A stretch of 64,000 nt of DNA. It comes from Entonaema liquescens (taxonomy: Eukaryota > Ascomycota > Sordariomycetes > Xylariales > Xylariaceae). Below are positions 1-11,575 of this stretch, in pieces (within the stretch, counting starts at the first letter, position 1; each line of letters begins with the position of its first letter). The notes beneath the pieces are model-generated. The model searched no databases and was not told the DNA's origin. It was given only the letters and a program-made list of their open reading frames with translations. Position numbers and translations under genes: made by a program. The DNA lies in the NCBI GenBank assembly GCA_902805475.1, contig CADCSX010000007.1, positions 682,001 to 746,000 on the forward strand, given 5' to 3'.

Positions 1-2
1 AC

Positions 3-512
3 GAACAAGGCCGAGGGTACAACTTGGAGCAGTGTACCAAACCGCAGACTCTCGGCTACGCACTAGCTGACAGCCCAGTGGCTTTGCTAGCCTGGATTTA
101 CGAGAAGCTTCACGACTGGTCGGATTCGTACCCCTGGACAGACGAGGAAGTCTGCACATGGATTAGCATCTACTGGTTCAGCACGGCGGGTCCCGCCGCC
201 AGCGTTAGGATCTACTACGAGACGACGCAGAACGTTGACGGCAGGAAGAACAAGTTGGACCATCAGGGTCTCAGAGCATGGTCCCCAGGCGTGAGGCTTG
301 GTTTCAGCCACTTCCCTATGGACTTACAAGTGCAGCCTCGCACGTGGGTGCGTACATTGGGCAATGTCGTTTTCGAGAGGGAGCATGACAGTGGCGGCCA
401 CTTCGCCACATGGGAGAAACCGGAAGAGATTATTACTGACGTAAGAGAGATGTTTGGAAAGGGAGGCGGCGCCTTCGGTGTGGTAAAGGATGCTACAGGA
501 TACGCTTCATGA
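3..512 (+). CDS. Epoxide hydrolase, C-terminal part (5' truncated by window edge)
   Basis: The frame is open from the window edge to a TGA at 510-512, about 169 residues. It matches the C-terminal half of microsomal-type (EHN-domain) alpha/beta-hydrolase epoxide hydrolases, which open epoxides to diols with water. Visible family blocks are LGYALADSPVALLAWIYEKL at the start, the GFSHFPMDL segment, and EREHDSGGHFATWEKPEEI near the end, whose His in GGHF is the general base of the catalytic triad. The nucleophile Asp and the N-terminal EHN domain must lie upstream of the window. No intron is needed in the visible part. The substrate (xenobiotic or endogenous epoxide) cannot be told from sequence. 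Confidence 0.85.
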   Translation, partial: EQGRGYNLEQCTKPQTLGYALADSPVALLAWIYEKLHDWSDSYPWTDEEVCTWISIYWFSTAGPAASVRIYYETTQNVDGRKNKLDHQGLRAWSPGVRLGFSHFPMDLQVQPRTWVRTLGNVVFEREHDSGGHFATWEKPEEIITDVREMFGKGGGAFGVVKDATGYAS

Positions 513-1343
513 TTATCCGCCTGGAGTAGAAACAACATGTGCTATTTTTCGTCACCGAAGCTAATGTATGACCCTACAAAATGAGGCGTCGTTAGGTCAG
601 GGTTGGAATAATACAAAGGATGATAAGGAGCTTTAACAAAACGAAATATATGATTGGTTTCGGGCTAGCTCCCTATTCATGTCATGGCGAGTCGGAGGAC
701 CGTAAGGAAATAGATGTATCTATCTTTTGAGTCTCAAAATACACGCCTTTCCGATTTCAAGTAGTACGTAAAGTTCACTCGGAGCAAGATAATAGCTTGT
801 ACGATGCCGAATTAGCTACTTGCGTTTGTTATTCATGGTTGTAAAGGCTTGTCGCAGAGCCGTAGCATGTCAAGTTGATAAACGACAAAGACTGTCATAT
901 TCTGATATCAATTAGGATAGTTAAGTTATAATATACAGTCAGTTAAGATGATAAGAAACTATTATGTATACAAAGCTGGGAAATCTGTTGCGATGCTGCT
1001 ATTTAAAACAATACGACTTGATAGCAACATCCTTGGTTTCTCAATAGGAAAGGCATCTTTACACAATAGAACTAGTTATCTCAAACCTTCATCCCACTTC
1101 CTTATTTTGGGGCGTACCTCAATTAGTCCGGTCTGGTTTTATAAGTAATGTATCATGCACGAAATACTGCGGCAGCTTATACATTACATGATGACGACGC
1201 TGCCATGGTTATTTGGTATGCCCCCCACGAGAGGGACGGGGAACCCTGAGTAAACTAATTATGTAGTAGAACGGCGGCATTGAGGATATGCAGATTGGGA
1301 CGTCTTTAGTCTCTTCCAATTAAGATATTCGTAAGTGCAAGGG

Positions 1344-1650
1344 CTAACTGCCCACACTTGAACCCCAGTTGTCTAGGCGTGGGGGGTTCGCCCTCAGCAG
1401 TTGATGATCTGATAACATCAATTCGACAAAAATTGAAGCTAATTCCAACTTTCCAAGGCTTGCACTTTTCCTGGCCAGTTCACTCGGTCTAGAACTAGAG
1501 TACCGTACGTTCTTAGTATTATCTAAGTGACTACGAATTGTGATCAGTGCGCGAATTACTGCGACGCCAACTTGTATCAAATTCGAAGATCTCCGAAATG
1601 ACGAGGCGCCGTTCTCCGGTCCAAGTTCGTACAAAGTGAGGCTGTCTCAG
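1344..1650 (-). pseudogene. Possible relic of a fungal STAND/NLR N-terminal domain
   Basis: A 96-codon minus-strand frame contains NLIQVGVAVIRALITIRSHL followed by SELARKSASLGKLELAS. The pattern resembles the helical N-terminal domain of fungal STAND (NACHT/ankyrin) proteins, which typically read like GLIQLGV-x-V-x-AL-x-x-x-SHV and then SEL-x-x-LASLGKLL. Nothing further of such a protein (P-loop, NB-ARC/NACHT, repeats) follows in any frame, so if the resemblance is real this is a decayed fragment. An overlapping minus-strand frame at 1577-1843 shows no recognisable domain. The resemblance is from memory of the family and is weak. Confidence 0.25.
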
Positions 1651-4473
1651 AGTATACAATACCGGGATACCACCTCAGCAGTTGCGCACCGCTATCTTTG
1701 AGCGACGTCAGCGAAGCAAGACACCAACAGTAATCCTTAATATAAAAATGTCTCAGCTCGCAAACCTTCCATAAGGCTGGGGGAACAAAGCAGCGAAATC
1801 GGCGGTTAACGTGAAAAGGCGGGCTCAAAACTAAGCAAGCCACGGCGTGTGATACTAAGAATTTTGCGGCTTGGCAAAAACTGAAGCGGTGATCTGGAAG
1901 AGCGCTAGAAGCTTTCTAGAAGGTGTCAGCCGACGCCTCGAAATTGTGATGGCTGGCTGACCCATTCCTACGGGTGTCCAATAGGAACATAATTGGGGTT
2001 ACACATAATAGCAATAAAGGCAATGGAATCCTTAAGCCATGCATGTAACTGTATAGCAAAATGCATAAGGTCTTTTGCAGTATTGTGCTTGGGGGAAGAG
2101 AGGAGTCGAGTCCTATAAAACGTGATGTTATAATATAGTAGTTAACTAGTAGATAGACTAGTTAATTTAGGAACTACTTAGGATAAAGTAAAGTTTAAAT
2201 ATTCATGTGATAAATACATCCAACCATTTATAGTTTGAGTTTCATAAAAGCCATCAATTGAATATACCATATATATATACGTTGTTCAAGATTCCGTATT
2301 AAATGACCACAGCTGAGAACTCTCAAAGTTATGTAATGCATGTACGTACTTGTAAGCTGCAATGCTGTTGGTACGTGCATTAGACCCCTGATCCCGTCGT
2401 GAGAAAAATTCCTAATACGGAACCGGCCGCCTTATATGTGTCTCTGATTGGATGGAATCTCGCCTGGACTTACCTAGCCCAACCATCTTTCATCTAGTTT
2501 TTTTTTTTTTTATTACTACATACGAGGATTCCATGCCCTCCTCGGAGATGCAGCAGTTGATTCATCGATCTTCATTCCCCCACATTTTTCAATTGTTGTT
2601 TGACGGAGAACAACTTAATGATCGGCTTTGTGGTCGGCAGCATTTGCAGGGTAAGAATCCAAAAGTATCTGCCGGCCTACATTGTACATGCAGTACTACG
2701 CTGTTGTTCAAATACATAGCACAGCACTTAGTGTATAATGGCAAACATACTAACACGACAAGAATTAAATCCCCATAGCCCCGTCTCGATGATACTACAC
2801 AGTCTACGTAATGCCATGTGCTTCTGCGTAGGAAAGTCGTAACATTATGCAGAACAACGGCTAGATAGTCCCATGGCCATGCTTATAGTCGTGCATACAA
2901 GAAGCAGGAACAAGAAATACTTGTTTCAAGTTTGCTATATACAATACTTGCGTACAAAGACTACGGGGCTCGAAGATAATATCCGCTTAAAGTACTTACG
3001 GCTCTATATTCCTATATTCAAGTGTACCTGCTACGAGAGTATCATAATTCCAGTCCCTTTACCAATTGATGTCAGGCGGCTCAGGTAGCTGTCCCGGTGA
3101 CAGATTGGTGAGTGGACTGAAAGAATAGACAGGTCGATTACCTTGGGTCTCATGTGACTAGGACAAATAGAACCTGAGCGGATCCACAAGAGAGCAGGTT
3201 TTCAAGTTCGGAGAAAAAAAATAAAGAAAATTCGTAGGGCTGATTCGCCGCCGTTCTCGGTCGCCTCCACCGGGGTCACCGATATCTACACTTACAACTT
3301 CATTCATCTAGTTTTTTCTTCGGGACCCCCATATTGATATTGGTGGTCTATACTATCCATCTGCTAAACTGTCAGCTTCTATAACTTCCAAGACGCTAGA
3401 GAGCTGGCAACAAACACGTACTACTAAGACCCCATCATGTCATCTATAACCTGATTGGCCCTCTCGCAACATCTAGCCCCCTCTCGTACTCTTTCCCCGG
3501 ATTTACAGGTGTCTTACGCAACTATTGGGAGATACGTGGTTGCCAAGTTCTATATACTGCATCCCCCGAGGTTTCTTAAGAGGCTTCGTGCTTTGATTCG
3601 GTGACCGTTTTCGGCCATGAGCGGATATCAATAATCAATAATGAAGTTTAAACATGTGGGTTTGGTTTGATACGCTCAAGTACTGATGGTTAATTATAGA
3701 TAACTTTCCAACGTACTTTTAACATTGATAAAATAGGTCGCCTTGTTACATGGTGGGCGATGCCAGGCGTATTACCAGTCCTCTAGGCTCATGGATCCTT
3801 TATATCCAATACTATGATATCCCATGTGGATATGACGCTTAGGTGGTTGATCTTCGCTAGCACCCGAGGATCATTAGGAAACGCGGCTGAGTCTTCTGTG
3901 ATGATAGATTTATTATTAGAGAAGTCGCCAAGTGTTATTCAATAACTACCTACCTAACCTTAGGTAGCTAATAATACTCACTACTCTTGACATCCAAAGC
4001 GCTATACTTAAACCCATCTTATCCCGAAACTTCAATTAGTTAAGATGACTTATCAAAAAGCCTAGAAGGATTCAACATGTAGCCAAGGGACTGTTTAGCA
4101 GAAACGTTACAGTTTCTTAGCTAACTTCTCTCCATCGATTTCATATGCCGAGCTACTAAATTGAAGTTGCCCCCGGAACATGGGGCGGGAAGCATTATAG
4201 ACGCCCGTGAGATGAACACGAAGACTAAACGGATCGAGCAAATAAAGCAGTGAGCTGGAAAGACTTGTATATGCAAAACCAATCAAATAAGTCGGATATT
4301 AACTTGCGGTCCGGGTCGACTGTCGGAAGTGTCCGGTTGGATTTAAACTTACATTGTTTTCGAGGAGGTACCTTTAGACATTAGGTATCTGGACTTCCCG
4401 TTCAAAACTGTGTAACCAGTATAAATAATTTCATCTGACGAGACTTGACCGAAAGTACTAGGGTTCGGTCTGT

Positions 4474-4489
4474 TACTTAGTACTAAGTA
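4474..4489. repeat. 16-nt perfect palindrome
   Basis: TACTTAGTACTAAGTA is its own reverse complement. The identical 16-mer sits inside an 18-nt palindrome at 34245-34262, in another gene-free stretch. Confidence 0.8.
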
Positions 4490-6039
4490 CCCTGTACTTA
4501 AACTGACAGGCATCCATCCCACCTGCTAAGCTCAAGCTCACCTAGCTCCTAATGCCCTACAGGCACATCCTTACATGTAGCATTGTACCTCCGTAGAAGG
4601 CACCACCTACAAACGCTGTAACTTCGGGGCAAGTCCCCGGGCTTTGCTCTTCGAGAATGAAAAGCTAGCATCATCCGCTACAACTCTTCCTCGTTGCCTA
4701 CATACTACATACTAAATACTAATAAACCTAACTTAACCTTACGACGTTCTACTCCTATTATATTTTCATTTTTCATTGCCACATTTCAATCAATTAGAAG
4801 CAATTTAAAGAATTCCCGTCCAATCTGGTTTTATGCTTTATTATTATATTACCTGTTTTGTCACTGCTTAATCAACGCGGTCCACCGGAGGACCACTGAT
4901 GAAAACGACCCATCTAAAGTTGCATCCGTTTTTTTTCTTTCCAGACCCTCAATACAGTGGATTCGCCTAGCCGCACACTATTTTCAACTCTTGTTGCTGT
5001 CTGGTTGTGTCCCGCAGCATTTACTGCATGATACCTTGCGGAACTTGGGTGGCATTGGTGTTAGGTATAACCAACCAGGGCTACTACCTGGTATACAATA
5101 CACAAGGGGCCACACAAGCTTCTCCTTCTATAATTCGCTTATGGTGAATACTCCCAGGGCGATCCAAACATCCTATACATCCCAATCCAACACTCACCTT
5201 TCACTAATCTGAAGGTCTTGTTGTGATTTTCGACAAGGGCATATGCGTTGGTAATACATCAAGCTCAAAAAAACAAAACAAAAAAAAAAAAACATTGGCA
5301 TGGGAACGCACGGCGATTGAAAGTCAGCAACAATTGGACCCATTAACGTTAGTAGGTCCTCTATCGATCACCAGACTACTAGCCACTTGCTAGTAAGACT
5401 AGAGTCCGCACCGCCAATTGGCATACAGAAGGGGAAAAGGAGCAAAGAAAAAAAAAAAGTCTTCCCACACCCTCCAAGCTTTGGTGCCTCTTTTTGCCAT
5501 CTAGCTGAAGTCCCCTCTAAAAATCGGCAAGCCATCGAAAGCCAGCCAACCCGAGTTTGCCTACCGATTTCAATTACATAAAACCAAAGCAATATTTTCT
5601 CCTTACCTTTACTTTACCACAACTTGTCACCCCTCTATACTACTCGTTGTCTCTTGTGTATCTCCATTGTTACTCTACCTGACTGCTTCCCCTGGCGCCG
5701 CCTGGATCATCCTTATTTCTTGATCTTGACAAAGAGATTCCTGTCCCCATCTGTCGGATCCCGTTTCCCCAGATTATGTACTGATTAGCGCTGCATGCGC
5801 GCGCTTCACTACCGAACGAACGACCCTACTTTACTTTTTTTATCCCAAGGTCGGCAATATTAGAAGGCCACAAGTAGTAGATAATATCCCCCTACTTACG
5901 CCACAGACACTTATACTGGGCAAGCCTACTAAGAAAGACAGGCAACCACCGCCCGTACAATATTTTATTTGTTTAATACAACGTCTTTTGAGAGGCGTTT
6001 GCCGCCGAGCGGCAATCGTCTCCTGTATTCGATATTGTC

Positions 6040-7447
6040 ATGTCAGACAAGATGTCCATCGACAAGAAAGAACATTCGAAAGACGAATCAGAAGAGTCTA
6101 TTGGCTCAAGTCCTGAAAATGAGGCGGGCCCGTCGATTCCACCAGAAAACCAACCCGCAAAGCGCAAAGGAGGCCGCAAACCCGTAAGTATACCATCATC
6201 TTTTTAAAACCCATAATTCACTCTACTCGGGTTTGGTAACTCGCGCCATACTCGAGACGTAGTGGAGGGGTAGTAGTACCATATATGTGGGCTGACACCA
6301 AGCAAAGATATATGCCACTTCGGAAGAGCGCAAGCAGAGAAACCGCCAAGCGCAAGCCGCGTTCAGAGAGCGCCGAACAGAGTATATCAAACAACTCGAA
6401 GAGACCATCAAGGCTCATGAGTCGAACCTGGCTAGCCTGCAAGCTGCCCACCGCAGCGCTGCAGACGAATGCTTGATGCTACGATACAAAAACTCGCTTC
6501 TCGAACGTATCTTGTTGGAAAAAGGTGAATATTCATCCAGTTCCCTATGTGGTAAGCACCATTAACTTGTGTCATCTAGGTATTGATGTCCAAGCTGAGC
6601 TTCATGCCAAGACTGGTAGTCCAAACCTTGGTCCAACTCATATGCCCCAGAATATGGTGCAACCACCACCTATGCCGCGGGCAATCCTCAACAGACATCA
6701 CCACTCGCGCAGGTCTGCTTCTAGTATCGCCCCGAAACTCGAGCCTGGCGTGCCTTCTCTACCCCAGCCCGCTGGGGTACAACAGTCTTTAGCATCGCCT
6801 AAGACTCGGCCAACGCCTCCCTCCCACGCAGCTTCTCCTACTAACCCTACACCACCTTTTGGTAATCAAGCAACAGCCTCACCCGTCTCTTCAGATCCTA
6901 CGAGCATGCGAACGACGATCCCCCCGCCCATGAAACCGCAATTGGCACCGATGCCCGGAATGACGGTCGCGGCGCGCCAGCAGATGTTGCAGCAACATGC
7001 TGCTGGTGCTCGACCGACGGCGTTCTACCCAACGTCGTCGTTCCAGAATCATTTTCAGCAGCTCGGCAAGCTGGCCCGTTTCTTTTGTTTAATAGAACTC
7101 TGTCGTCCTATGCCTAACCCGTGAGTACAGAACAAGAGTACGACGCCCCGACCGATATGATGGACGAGCCCGAACCGGATACGCCAGGGCCGGGCCCTTA
7201 TCCCTCGACCTTTCAAGTACCTCAACAGCATGGCATGCCCGTGCAACCAGCGACGACAGGGCCTCCAGGACAACCCCCAATAGCAGCCGGGGGTCAGGGC
7301 AGTCAAGCGCAAAGCCAAACACAAGGCCAAGGCTACCCAAGCATGACCCAGCTGTTAGATCCAGCACTAGATTGGGATCCGTTCGGCTTGAGTGCGTCCA
7401 TGGCCTTTCCGACGCAGTTCTCCTTCGACACGAGTAATATGAGGTAG
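6040..7447 (+). CDS. kapC: KapC-type AP-1-like bZIP transcription factor
   Basis: Exons 6040-6183, 6308-6524, 6580-7065 and 7131-7447 join in frame to 387 residues. The core reads GRKPIYATSEERKQRNRQAQ then AAFRERRTEYIKQLEETIK (basic region about residues 55-71), followed by a leucine-zipper-like segment and the block ADECLMLRYKNSLLERILLE, diagnostic of the KapC family of filamentous fungi, nuclear factors binding DNA as dimers. The C-terminal half is Pro/Gln-rich. The start is the first ATG of the frame leading into the acidic N-terminus MSDKMSIDKK. Intron 3 (7066-7130) appears to use a GC donor; it restores the family motif QLEQEYD, and no nearby GT donor does so. Regulatory targets cannot be inferred here. 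Confidence 0.88.
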
Positions 7448-10400
7448 AATCCAGAATTGCAGTAATAGGGTTGGGTCTTTGTGTGCAAATGTCGAAGAGC
7501 ATAGATTTGCACGAGACTCGGGTGAAGGCAATACCACCGAGGGGCCGCTCCCTATTAATCGAGGCGATGGAGGAACACAGTTCGAGGCCACGAACCCATG
7601 CCTGGCAATTATTAGTGTCAATTGGTATGTAACCTCCCGCCGGCGCGATAATAAGCATCGGATCCGGCAGATAGAGTTGACGTTATACTCATCATTGGAA
7701 GATAATTCGCAGCACTCATAAGACTGCCGGCAAGATACCCCAAGAAGCCATCGGTTTAGGTTTCCAAACCCCTGAGACACTGATTTGTTACGATAATTAC
7801 AATATTTGGTGGATGAAAGAAAAGTTTTGTTTTGGTACGATGGGTCGGACGATTTACGCTTCAAAAAGGTTTACAGGATCCCGATATCCATGATAGCAGG
7901 CGTTTATAGGAGTTCAAAAGTCATGATATTCTGGTCTACGAATTTATAAAACGGCACTTCAGCCTAGCGAGACGCGATTCGATTACCCTTAGAGGCGATG
8001 CGATACTTCCTCCATTTCGGAATATACTCTGCTTCCAAGCACCACACAATATCCAAGCCATCCGTGTATTTTACTATTGATTTGGAAGATGCACTGTCCA
8101 GCGTTGCGCATTGCGGTTGTTGAGCTGTGTGACCATGGTGCTCTACGTATCGATGTTCATAAAAGCTCCTATCGATGCAGTATATACCCCAGAGGCGAAT
8201 GGGAACACAAATCGAGTAAAGGAGCCAAGTTGTTGACCAGTAAAAAATTGGATAGCCTGCTTTTTGAGGGTCCATCCTGTAGGTTCGAGCCTACATACGT
8301 TCTGCAGAAGTAGACAGCGGACATCTACACTCCTCAAACGATATGATCAAATTAACATTTCCTCGGGAGTCCTGGGAGTGACGGTGACGTTGGATTGACG
8401 AAACCACATGGACCAAGCATGCGTTACATGTGAGCTTTTTTCAAGTTTCACAGCAGATCCTGGTATATTAGTTCTAGGCATCGCCCCCCTCTCTCAATTT
8501 CTCGGCCTAGTAAAGAGCGCGGACTGGATAGATGGGGGAGCTGGAGATGGATGATCTATTTCTCGGTGGTAAGTAAGTCCAAGAGGTACGTAAGGCACAA
8601 TTTTGAACGTCCATCGAAACGCTTGATCGCGCAGTTGGCTAATGCCGGACAGACCCCGAGGGGGTATCCGTGATCGGAGGTTGTGATTATAGATAGAGAC
8701 GGTAGGTCTCTTTTCTCCTGCTGCTAAAGTATAAATTGTACTGTTCCGTTTCAGACGGTGCATGTTTATTTTTTTTTCCTCCTCTTTCTTTCCCTTTCAC
8801 GGTACTTAGCTAGTAGGTACTTTTAATGATGTGGACCTCAAATGTATGTACATATATACAAATATGTAGCGACATACATGTAGTAATGCAGATACATCCG
8901 GTAGGAAGGCAGATGCACTCTCTCGGAGGGGGAAGGAGGGGTTGCTGTGTATGATCTCCACTTGAACTCTTGGGACTGCCAAGCCAGGAAGTTAGACCCG
9001 TATGCACTGTTTGTAAGGTGATTACCCAAGTAGGATGGTTAGAGGGGTCAGAGCGGTCGATTCCGCTACGTTCAAATGCTAGGCCTAAACTCAATGCTGT
9101 GCCGCTCGTGCCGACCGGCTGTCGGTCAATAAGTTCGGCGTACCAGATCAGATTAGATCATAACCATTGGTCAAGTAAATATCCGATACCATATCCAGGC
9201 TATGATCATATCCTCCAAGCTAACCCTCATTCTTTCTCCCCTGGCCCAGAGCGGTCTCGTGGGTCTTGTTTTAGCTGTCGTGGGGGTTCGTCGTAGGCTC
9301 ATTCATTTTTTTAGTTCAGTCAAGCTAAGGGACGGAATACCACGATGCCTGAGTGGGTTTTGTTAACGCTTCGATCGTCCTGCTTCGTTGCGTTGTAATT
9401 ATAATATTGGATCCTGAGAAATATTTATCTGGTGGGTTCACAACGTTATACCAGGACAATCAGGTCCTCGGTCGGGGATGCTGGTTCGGTCAAAGGTAAC
9501 CGGGTGGCTGGTGGGTTCGGTTCGGTCGGTTGGTCTTGGATGTTCTTTCAAAATACTGTTGTGTCGCGTATAAAATCGAAGGAATCGTCTTGCAGGTGTG
9601 GAGTGTGGGCATCACGACGTATCCTTTCCATTCAACCGCCCAGATTTTCCATACCTGGTCAAGCCCGTATTGATTGCTAGAGGCGTCAGCATTGAACCCT
9701 GCCAGAATATCTCGGCAAAGCAAGTTCAAGATCCTCGATCAGGTCTCCGCATGAAAGGACACATCGACCAAGACCTATCGACCAAGTGGTTCCAGAGATA
9801 GCCCTGCAAGTGGCGTGTCGCGTGATCCCCCAGAAACGGCCATTCCCCGAAGGCGAGCCTGACACAAAATGCGGTGACCCAGATCCACGCTCACGTTCAT
9901 GCTCACGTCCACCTCCCCGGTTACGCATCCTTTGCTGACTGTGAAAAAAGGAAAACTCCTATACGAGTGTGCTGCACTGACAGTTACCAGGAATCATCGA
10001 TTGTCTTGAAGGTCGTCAGGCGTGACCGCTCACGCATTCTAGCTTAGCCGCGCTCAAGTGACGTCGCAGATTATTCCCACATTCGAGGTCACGGAGATCG
10101 TGGCCATTCTGAAGCGACAGTCTTCGTGCTCGGATACGCTCTCCATCTTAGGTGACGCGTCCATGAAATATCCTAAGCTCTTCATAATAGAGTGACGTTA
10201 CTTCTCCTCTAATTCTCTTTTTCTGGTTGACCCAACCTCTTTTCATCGTGACGCAGCATAGGACTTCATCTCAGGGAGCCTTGATGGTGAGATCCTTTGG
10301 TTGGTTCGGGTCTGTGCGTGGCTGGTAGGTGTCGGCTCAATATAGAGGGCAGTTCCATCTCATATAATTCAACTCTCCCAAGCTGGTAGTAAGGGATCCA

Positions 10401-10781
10401 AGGCGTGACGAACACCTCACTCGAGGCACAACACCACTCAGGCCTTGAGATATTATCAGATTCTATACCTGATCGACTTAGAATAGAGAAAAGAAAGATT
10501 GGCAACAACCACGAAAAAAGACACTTGTCTTATTTGCCAAGGGAATAATTAATGAAAACCGATAAAAGGATTTTCCCTTTTGCAAGTCATTACAATAGAC
10601 TCAGACAGGATTATACATCAGTAGTGACTGATATCCTCGGCTAGCTCTATGTCTTTCGTATAAGAGATTGACGAGGGCGTTCAAGGATTGTCGGCGAACA
10701 GATAAATAGAGAAGATATTCTCAAATTCGTCGAGATTCCACCGCAGAGTATTTATTTGGATGGGAGGTGACCTATGGTTGG

Positions 10782-10833
10782 CTTATCTCTGGTGTCAATG
10801 AATTGTCGGTATGATAGGCGAACCAGAGATAAG
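10782..10833. repeat. Inverted repeat, 12-nt perfect arms
   Basis: CTTATCTCTGGT at 10782-10793 is the exact reverse complement of ACCAGAGATAAG at 10822-10833, separated by 28 nt. It could form a hairpin or be a remnant of a short element. No target-site duplication is evident. Confidence 0.6.
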
Positions 10834-11550
10834 GAAGCCATTATTAACAGAATTAAAATCCCTCCCACGATACCCCACGATCTAACGAGGTACGAAGTAT
10901 CTTCTTGGTCCTAAATACAGCGTTTAGCAACGCCTTTCCCGGCGCCCCGTCTTGCATAACGTCATCCCGCTACCGAATGCCGTGGTCAAAGAGGAAAATA
11001 AGTTACCTAAAGGTTAAGTAAGATATAGCTTCTACTCCCTGTACGAGGACAAGCACCAACATAGAGACCCCGTATACTGCTCGCCCTGGACCTATCAAGT
11101 CTCCTTTATTTAAACCCTTTTCTACGTAGCGGTGGTGGTACTTAACAAGGACCCTGCGAGCTCCATACTATTATATACAGCTTACCAATGGTTGCTACAG
11201 AAATTGCAAGGTAGCACAGCACACACATATACACACACTTACCTACCTGTCAGACGGCGGCATGATAAAGGCGCCGTAGCGGGCATACATAGCATAACAT
11301 AGCATACATTAGATAGCAATCTACATACATACATACGTATCTTCACCGAATATCGTCGTCTGCATAGAAGATCGATACATAATAGATAAGAGTCGACAAA
11401 ACTAGGATCATAGGGACAAAAGGGTGTCCAGGATTCCCTAATAAGCCGGATACTACTTTCGTGTTGATCACATTGCCCATCCTCTCTCGTCTCTCGACAC
11501 GGGTTGCATATGTACCCTATCTGCACGAAGGGTAGGTTAGATAGACTTGC

Positions 11551-11575
11551 ACTGCACTGCACTGCACTGCACTGC
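11551..11575. repeat. ACTGC pentanucleotide microsatellite, five copies
   Basis: Five perfect tandem ACTGC units in a non-coding stretch. A T18 homopolymer follows at 11701-11718. Confidence 0.95.

Larger units (their letters stand above)
513..6039. other. Gene-free 5.5 kb between the epoxide hydrolase and kapC
   Basis: I see no intact gene. Open frames here are short and unlike known families; the longest, 4694-5212 (+), has no ATG start and no recognisable domain. Poly-T and poly-A tracts (near 2499 and 5279), TA-rich microsatellite-like patches and palindromic ACTTAGTACTAAGT and TACCTA/TAGGTA motifs are scattered through it. A degenerate STAND-like relic at about 1344-1650 is listed separately. 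The last kilobase, rich in pyrimidine runs, probably holds the kapC promoter and 5' UTR. Confidence 0.6.

Noticed and set aside
4694..5212. 172-codon open frame (+)
   Set aside because: It starts at TTG and has AT-biased codons, no domain and no intron-linked continuation; treated as chance or as part of the kapC upstream region.
8276..8297. Stem-loop with TTCGAG, like a tRNA T-arm
   Set aside because: The loop has six bases rather than seven, there is no D or anticodon arm upstream, and the acceptor ends do not pair. Probably a chance hairpin.
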